Shown here piece after piece: positions 5,679 through 9,814 of a stretch of DNA of 9,814 nucleotides (position 1 is its first letter; every line of letters starts with the position of its first letter). The stretch spans positions 1-9,814 of the forward strand of contig JABSQL010000458.1 of assembly GCA_013215865.1 (NCBI GenBank). Direction: 5' to 3'. Under the pieces are notes generated by a model that saw nothing but the letters and a program-made list of their open reading frames with translations, searched no databases and was not told the origin of the DNA. The DNA is from Candidatus Margulisiibacteriota bacterium. GTDB lineage: Bacteria; Margulisbacteria; Marinamargulisbacteria; DT-59. A program made the translations under genes and the position numbers.

Positions 5679-8600
5679 GTGAAGATTATCTTAAAAAATT
5701 TAACAAGTAAGCCATTCTTTTTGAGCTTTATCTATTGGGTGGCTAGTATAATATTTTTTTCGAGTGGCCTTATGGCTTCTGGCCTTGGGAGTATGCAGGG
5801 CTCAGGTGTCATTTCATTGGCATCTCAGATGCAGATTTTAGAAGACAAGTCAGGTAACTTGGACTTGGGAGATATTAAAGGTGAGCATAAAAATGCATTT
5901 GAGGGTGTGGTCAGAGGGCGATTTAGACCCGGCTTTTCAGACAGTGCATATTGGATTCGCTTTAACATTCCTTCACATGTTCAGTATCCAAACTGGGTAC
6001 TGACATTTCCAACACACTTAATTGATTTTTTGGACATATATTTGCCCAGTCCTAAGGGTGGATATCAGGTCATTCAGGCAGGGCTTCAACAAAAAAAAGA
6101 GGGTCATGTTTTGGGGTTTGGGGCCATCCCTTTGTCAATCCTAACCCCAGAATATTCTGGTGAGATTTTTGTTCGATTACAATCCCATAAATTTCTTATG
6201 TTTGGATTATCGTTGATGACACAGGGTGCAATGGTGGACCAGATTTTTAAAGATCAGTTATTTAGGGGGATGTTTTATGGATTTCTGTTGCTTATATGCC
6301 TGTTTAGTTCTGGGATTTATATGACATTTAAAAAGAAAGAAGTCCTTTTTATTTTTTTAATAGTAGTAGGAGTGATTTTATCACGTTGGCCCATTGTTTG
6401 GCCTGTTCTTACTCCCGTGATCTTATATTTGATCATCCAGTTTTGCATGGTAACGCTGCCAATAAAAGTCTTATTTAAGCAACAGTATAAATGGTCTGTT
6501 TATATGCTTCCAAACTTTTGTATATTATCTATTTTGATGTTTCTAACGCCCTCGTTGTACGGATATAGGCTTGCGGCTGTTAATATTGGGTTGACATTAT
6601 TGTTTTGGGTTGGCGCCTCTACATATGCCCTTATAAAAGGGTTTAAGAATGCCCGTTTTTCATGTATAGGGGCTGTCTCAACACTAGTGGGTTTTGGTCT
6701 CATTTTGGCGTCTATTAAGGTAGGTGTGGATATTAGGGTGGTGATATACGAGTTATACATTTGTTTATCAATCATGGTGTTGTCTTTATGTATCACCTTA
6801 TTTGATAGTGGGAGGGTTGTGAGACATAAACAATATCAAAAGATGGTGAAAATATTTCGAAATAAGAATCAAGCCATTAATCAACTTGTGTCGTACCATC
6901 ACATTCATGATCTCAATTTAAATCAAATCGAAAGGGATATAAAAGCACCATTGTTCGCTATTTCAAAATTTTTAAAGGGATTTGAGAATGAAAATCCTAA
7001 GGAACAGGGATTAAAAAAACGGGCGGCTGCAGCGAACAAGTCCGTGTTACATGTTCAGGACATATTAAATCGATGGATTGGTGGGGACCAATTTGATGTA
7101 AAATCTACTCATATATCTGTGAAGCCTGTGCAGATCCCTGCGCTTATTTCCGAGTGCATCGTATTTTCCAAAGGTATAATTGGGGAAAAGAGAATCAAAA
7201 TGCGGTCAAAAATAGATCCATTATTGCCGATATGTTTTGGTGATGAGAAGAAAATATACCAGGTGTTACACTCTCTTGTGAGTGACGTTATAAAACACAC
7301 TGAAAGAGGATCTGTTGTCATATCTGCATCACGATTTTCGTTGCATGACTTACCTGAGAATGTGGCTTCTTATTCGTTTATAGATAGGGGAGTGATACTT
7401 TCAATCACAAGAGAAACACCACCAGAAGAAGAAAAAGTATTTCATCATTCCATGATTAATCAAGATCATAATGGCGTAAATATAGCTGTTTCTAAGCGAA
7501 TTATTGAAGGGCATAAAGGGAATATGTGGGTGGAAAATAGTATTGAAAAAGGGGTAACATACTACTTTACTTTGCCATGCGAAGCGTTTCAGCCAAAAAT
7601 GATTCTGCCGGCAGCTAAGGATAGGTCCTATCCTGCCAAGATCATGGTAGTCGATGATTATTCTCCAAATGTAGAGTTTATTTCTATGTTTCTTGAGTCA
7701 CAGGGGTATGGCGTTATTCCTGCGTTGTCAGGAGAAGAAGCGCTAGAAAAGCTTGCATTTATAAAGCCGGATCTATTTATTTTGGATGGAATGATGCCGG
7801 GGATGGATGGGTTTTTACTGTCTCAAAAGATTCGCCAAATACCTGAGTACAAAGCAGTGCCCATTATTTTGGTGATGGTAAAAGAAACAGAGCCAGATAA
7901 AGTAGCGGGCTTTAAAGTGGGAGCAGATGATTTTATTACCTGGCCTTTTGCCCAAGAAAACTTGTTGGATAAGGTTCAAACTTTGTTGGGTAGAGCGCAA
8001 GATGAAGAAATAGGAGAGGTTGAAAAAGAGGATGATGTAGAGAGTGAAAAATTAAGTTCAGGGGGAGGGGAACAGTCTACCAAGGTACATATTGAGGGAA
8101 TGAAGCCAAGAGTGAGGGTGAAACCGGTTGCATACGATGCAAAAGGTAATGGAGAGACCATCCTAATTGCTGATGACATTTCTGAAAATGTAAGAATGCT
8201 CCAAAATATATTGGTTGGAAATCATTACAGGGTTATTACGGCTGAAAATGGTTTAGAAGCATTGGAAAAAGTGGAGCGGGAGAATCCAGATTTAATTCTA
8301 CTGGATCTTATGATGCCTGTTATGAGTGGATATGATGTTGCTTCACGGCTTAAAACAGACTTTCTTTATGATCAATTTAAAGAGATTCCAATCATTTTAA
8401 TGACATCGAAAGAGAGTAAAGAAGATAGGTCATACGGTTTGAATTTAGGTGCAGATGAATATGTATCGAAGCCTATTGATGCGCATGAAATTTTGGCACG
8501 GGTTCATACACAGTTACGTCTTAAAACGCTTAGCACCCATTTAAAGAGTTGGAATAGAGAACTCGAGTATCAGGTCACAGACAGGACTGAGGCACTTAAA

Positions 8601-8972
8601 AAGTCGCAAGAGAAATTGGTAAAAAGTGAACGGTTAACCGGTATGACAAACTTGATGATCACGGTAAATCATGAGTTAAACTCCCCACTAGCTGCTGTGC
8701 TTGTGGGTGCTCAAAAGTTAGGCCAAATGGTTCTTGATGAAAGTATGAAGCGTTATGTAGACTTAATCATCCGTAGTTCAGAGAAAATGAGGGACATCAT
8801 TTTTCGTTTGCAAGAGATGACAGACCCGTTGGAGGTAGAATATACACCAGGTCTGACAATGGTTGAGATTAAACAGAAAGAGCAACAGGCGCATCCGACA
8901 AAAGTACGGGAAAAAGTATCAAATTTCAGAGTGAAAAAAATAAAAATGTTTAATCAAACATTGGGTGGATAG
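5679..8972 (+). CDS. Hybrid sensor protein: 7TMR-DISM, degenerate kinase core, REC-REC, C-terminal DHp without ATPase
   Basis: Membrane phosphorelay protein, 1097 residues from the GTG at 5679. In order: signal or first membrane segment (about 12-32); 7TMR-DISMED2-like periplasmic sensor (about 45-178); seven-helix 7TM-DISM region (about 195-375); DHp-like segment (380-465) with RDIKAPL where HExxxPL is usual, so Arg419 replaces the phospho-accepting His; ATPase-like region (485-640) with N-box Asn replaced by Asp536, G1 glycines lost and G2 reduced; REC1 (655-775) with Asp659/Asp660 and Asp703 but Met733 and Trp755 in place of Thr/Ser and Lys; REC2 (829-952) with all key residues (Asp832, Asp833, Asp876, Thr909, Lys931); coiled coil (952-990); DHp with His998 in HELNSPL; basic tail. 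No ATPase domain follows. The reading frame can extend to a TTG at 5640, but the predicted start point near 5656 favours 5679, giving a signal-like MKIILKNLTSKPFF. No Shine-Dalgarno is well placed. Ligand and output are unknown. Confidence 0.9.
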   Translation: MKIILKNLTSKPFFLSFIYWVASIIFFSSGLMASGLGSMQGSGVISLASQMQILEDKSGNLDLGDIKGEHKNAFEGVVRGRFRPGFSDSAYWIRFNIPSHVQYPNWVLTFPTHLIDFLDIYLPSPKGGYQVIQAGLQQKKEGHVLGFGAIPLSILTPEYSGEIFVRLQSHKFLMFGLSLMTQGAMVDQIFKDQLFRGMFYGFLLLICLFSSGIYMTFKKKEVLFIFLIVVGVILSRWPIVWPVLTPVILYLIIQFCMVTLPIKVLFKQQYKWSVYMLPNFCILSILMFLTPSLYGYRLAAVNIGLTLLFWVGASTYALIKGFKNARFSCIGAVSTLVGFGLILASIKVGVDIRVVIYELYICLSIMVLSLCITLFDSGRVVRHKQYQKMVKIFRNKNQAINQLVSYHHIHDLNLNQIERDIKAPLFAISKFLKGFENENPKEQGLKKRAAAANKSVLHVQDILNRWIGGDQFDVKSTHISVKPVQIPALISECIVFSKGIIGEKRIKMRSKIDPLLPICFGDEKKIYQVLHSLVSDVIKHTERGSVVISASRFSLHDLPENVASYSFIDRGVILSITRETPPEEEKVFHHSMINQDHNGVNIAVSKRIIEGHKGNMWVENSIEKGVTYYFTLPCEAFQPKMILPAAKDRSYPAKIMVVDDYSPNVEFISMFLESQGYGVIPALSGEEALEKLAFIKPDLFILDGMMPGMDGFLLSQKIRQIPEYKAVPIILVMVKETEPDKVAGFKVGADDFITWPFAQENLLDKVQTLLGRAQDEEIGEVEKEDDVESEKLSSGGGEQSTKVHIEGMKPRVRVKPVAYDAKGNGETILIADDISENVRMLQNILVGNHYRVITAENGLEALEKVERENPDLILLDLMMPVMSGYDVASRLKTDFLYDQFKEIPIILMTSKESKEDRSYGLNLGADEYVSKPIDAHEILARVHTQLRLKTLSTHLKSWNRELEYQVTDRTEALKKSQEKLVKSERLTGMTNLMITVNHELNSPLAAVLVGAQKLGQMVLDESMKRYVDLIIRSSEKMRDIIFRLQEMTDPLEVEYTPGLTMVEIKQKEQQAHPTKVREKVSNFRVKKIKMFNQTLGG

Positions 8973-8974
8973 AA

Positions 8975-9003
8975 TGGACAAAAACAGGCTTTATTGTTAG
9001 AAT
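8975..9003 (+). promoter_or_regulatory. Predicted promoter of tRNA-Glu
   Basis: TGGACA (8975-8980) and TAGAAT (8998-9003) are separated by exactly 17 bp, each one mismatch from the sigma70 consensus. The start point would fall near 9010, about 14 nt before the mature tRNA. The -35 lies 2 bp after the stop codon of the signalling gene. No terminator separates the two, so read-through is possible. Confidence 0.65.
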
Positions 9004-9023
9004 TTCCGTTCTGGTTAGTCCGT

Positions 9024-9098
9024 GGCCCCATCGTCTAGCGGTTAGGATATCAGGTTTTCATCCTGGCGACCGGGGTTCGATTCCCCGTGGGGCTACCA
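9024..9098 (+). tRNA. tRNA-Glu (anticodon UUC), CCA encoded
   Basis: A full cloverleaf can be folded. The acceptor stem pairs 9024-9030 with 9088-9094, and the D arm begins GTCTAGCGG. The anticodon stem is TCAGG/CCTGG (9050-9054 with 9062-9066) around the loop TTTTCAT, with anticodon TTC at 9057-9059. The T arm is CGGGG-TTCGATT-CCCCG (9071-9087). The discriminator base is A9095, followed by a genomic CCA at 9096-9098. The first acceptor pair is a G·U wobble. It reads GAA and probably GAG. Besides translation, tRNA-Glu supplies glutamyl-tRNA for C5 tetrapyrrole synthesis in most bacteria. Its 3' side abuts a recombinase gene, so it may mark an integration site. Confidence 0.95.
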
Positions 9099-9147
9099 AG
9101 AGAGACGAACCCGTGATATCAAGGGCATATTCCATGAGTTTTTTCCC
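9099..9147. other. Short gap between tRNA-Glu and the recombinase gene, candidate attachment region
   Basis: The 49 bp contain a GATATC palindrome (9115-9120) and six T bases at 9139-9144. There is no GC-rich stem before the T-run, so a terminator for the tRNA is not convincing. The spot between a tRNA 3' end and a site-specific recombinase is where an att core would be expected. No second copy of the tRNA 3' end is in the window to prove it. Confidence 0.25.
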
Positions 9148-9814
9148 TTAATGACGGAGTTTTTCGCCATCCCAAAAAAAGTTGCGTGTCAGGGCATTTA
9201 CAAGCCTGGAAAAAATTCTTTTATTCTCAATGTGGGGTAGTACGGCGTGAATATTACCTAAAAACTTTCTAACCTCTAAAGCTTCTATATGCATATCGGT
9301 GTTGACCTTCAATAAGGCATTATACTTAGCTTGATGTTTTTTGATGTCTGATTGATACCTCATGTTCAATTCTGAATACTTTTCGTGGTCAATGGTGCCT
9401 TGAGTAAGGAGATCGTCTGTTTTCATGATCATGCCTTCAAGGCGTTTTATTTTTGTTTTGATGTCCTTAATTTCTTCATGTGTGTGAGTGTGTTGGGATT
9501 TTAAATATTCCTTGACAACCTTGGTGAGATTTTCAAATGTTTTATCATTGAGTTTCAATGTTTCGAGGACAGAAATATAGTATTTAATGAGTTTTTTCTC
9601 AGATAAATAGCCCTTTGTATTACAGCTTTGTTTTTCCACTCTGGATGAGCAAGAGTAGTAAATATATTCTTTTCCATAACGGTTAATTTTCTTTTCACCA
9701 ATCAATTGTCTATTGCAATTTGCACATCTAACGAGTCCTGAAAATCTAAAAATATGGCTACGTCTGTTTTGGTTGGTTCGCTTTTGCTCTATTTTCTTTT
9801 GAACATCATAAAAA
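9148..9814 (-). CDS. Large serine recombinase, C-terminal part (5' end beyond window)
   Basis: The frame is open from the window edge to a TAA at 9150-9148, giving 221 visible residues; the TTG at 9705 is internal, not a start. The visible part has the C-terminal layout of large serine recombinases. It begins with a helix rich in Q, K and R, then FSGLVRCANC. A four-cysteine zinc ribbon follows (Cys30, Cys33, Cys55 and Cys64 of the visible part). Next comes a charged coiled coil (about 110-165) with the usual KIKRLEG pattern, then a final helical segment. The N-terminal catalytic resolvase domain with the active serine is out of view, so activity cannot be judged. Such enzymes integrate and excise phages and conjugative elements, or invert DNA. 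The gene ends 49 bp from tRNA-Glu and points towards it. Confidence 0.85.
   Translation of the reverse strand, partial: FYDVQKKIEQKRTNQNRRSHIFRFSGLVRCANCNRQLIGEKKINRYGKEYIYYSCSSRVEKQSCNTKGYLSEKKLIKYYISVLETLKLNDKTFENLTKVVKEYLKSQHTHTHEEIKDIKTKIKRLEGMIMKTDDLLTQGTIDHEKYSELNMRYQSDIKKHQAKYNALLKVNTDMHIEALEVRKFLGNIHAVLPHIENKRIFSRLVNALTRNFFWDGEKLRH

Noticed and set aside
6500..8179. Several minus-strand open frames of 60-100 codons opposite the signalling gene
   Set aside because: They are opposite a continuous multidomain reading frame, have no recognisable products and look like chance frames.
8972..9023. Remnant of a lost ATPase domain or a frameshift after the C-terminal DHp
   Set aside because: Only 51 bp separate the stop codon from the tRNA, and they contain a tRNA promoter and no kinase motif in any frame.
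9060..9147. Duplicate of the tRNA-Glu 3' end that would prove an att site
   Set aside because: No second copy of the T arm and acceptor sequence was found in the window; the far att site, if any, is outside.
9121..9149. AAGGG...CCCTT inverted repeat with six T bases as a terminator for tRNA-Glu
   Set aside because: The T-run lies inside the loop rather than after the stem, and the inner pairing is only about 3 bp, so it is not a credible intrinsic terminator.

Overview
The window reads as chromosomal DNA of an AT-rich, probably Gram-negative bacterium. Promoters look sigma70-like, one gene has a strong AGGAGG ribosome-binding site, and the class I aldolase is of the E. coli FbaB / chlamydial DhnA kind. 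The genes alone do not fix the lineage; a gammaproteobacterium or an environmental chlamydia-like organism would both fit.

Left edge (1-180): the first 17 codons of a minus-strand transposase and the end of its insertion sequence, which carries two 24-bp-spaced near-identical repeats. The IS end lies about 40 bp upstream of a plus-strand patatin-like phospholipase gene (181-1305). A TAGTGTTACACTA-type palindrome sits on each side of that gene.

Centre (1330-5584): a tight minus-strand cluster in transcription order menA, menC, menE, fbaB. The three men genes cover late steps of menaquinone synthesis: o-succinylbenzoate synthase, o-succinylbenzoate-CoA ligase and DHNA polyprenyltransferase. 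menC and menE overlap by ATGA, menA and menC are 7 bp apart, and fbaB follows menE after 31 bp with its own ribosome-binding site. The MenE C-terminus ends without the usual A10 lysine. The other men genes (menF, menD, menH, menB) are not here.

Right-centre (5679-8972): a large membrane-bound hybrid signalling protein, divergent from menA. In order it has a 7TMR-DISM sensor, a histidine-kinase-like core that has lost its phospho-accepting His and much of its ATP-binding motifs, two receiver domains (the first missing two key residues, the second intact), a coiled coil, and a C-terminal DHp segment with an intact HELNSP H-box but no ATPase domain behind it. This architecture is the most unusual thing in the window.

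Right edge (9024-9814): a tRNA-Glu(UUC) gene with encoded CCA and a good promoter. It is followed tail-to-tail by the C-terminal part of a large serine recombinase that runs off the window, which suggests the border of an integrated mobile element.
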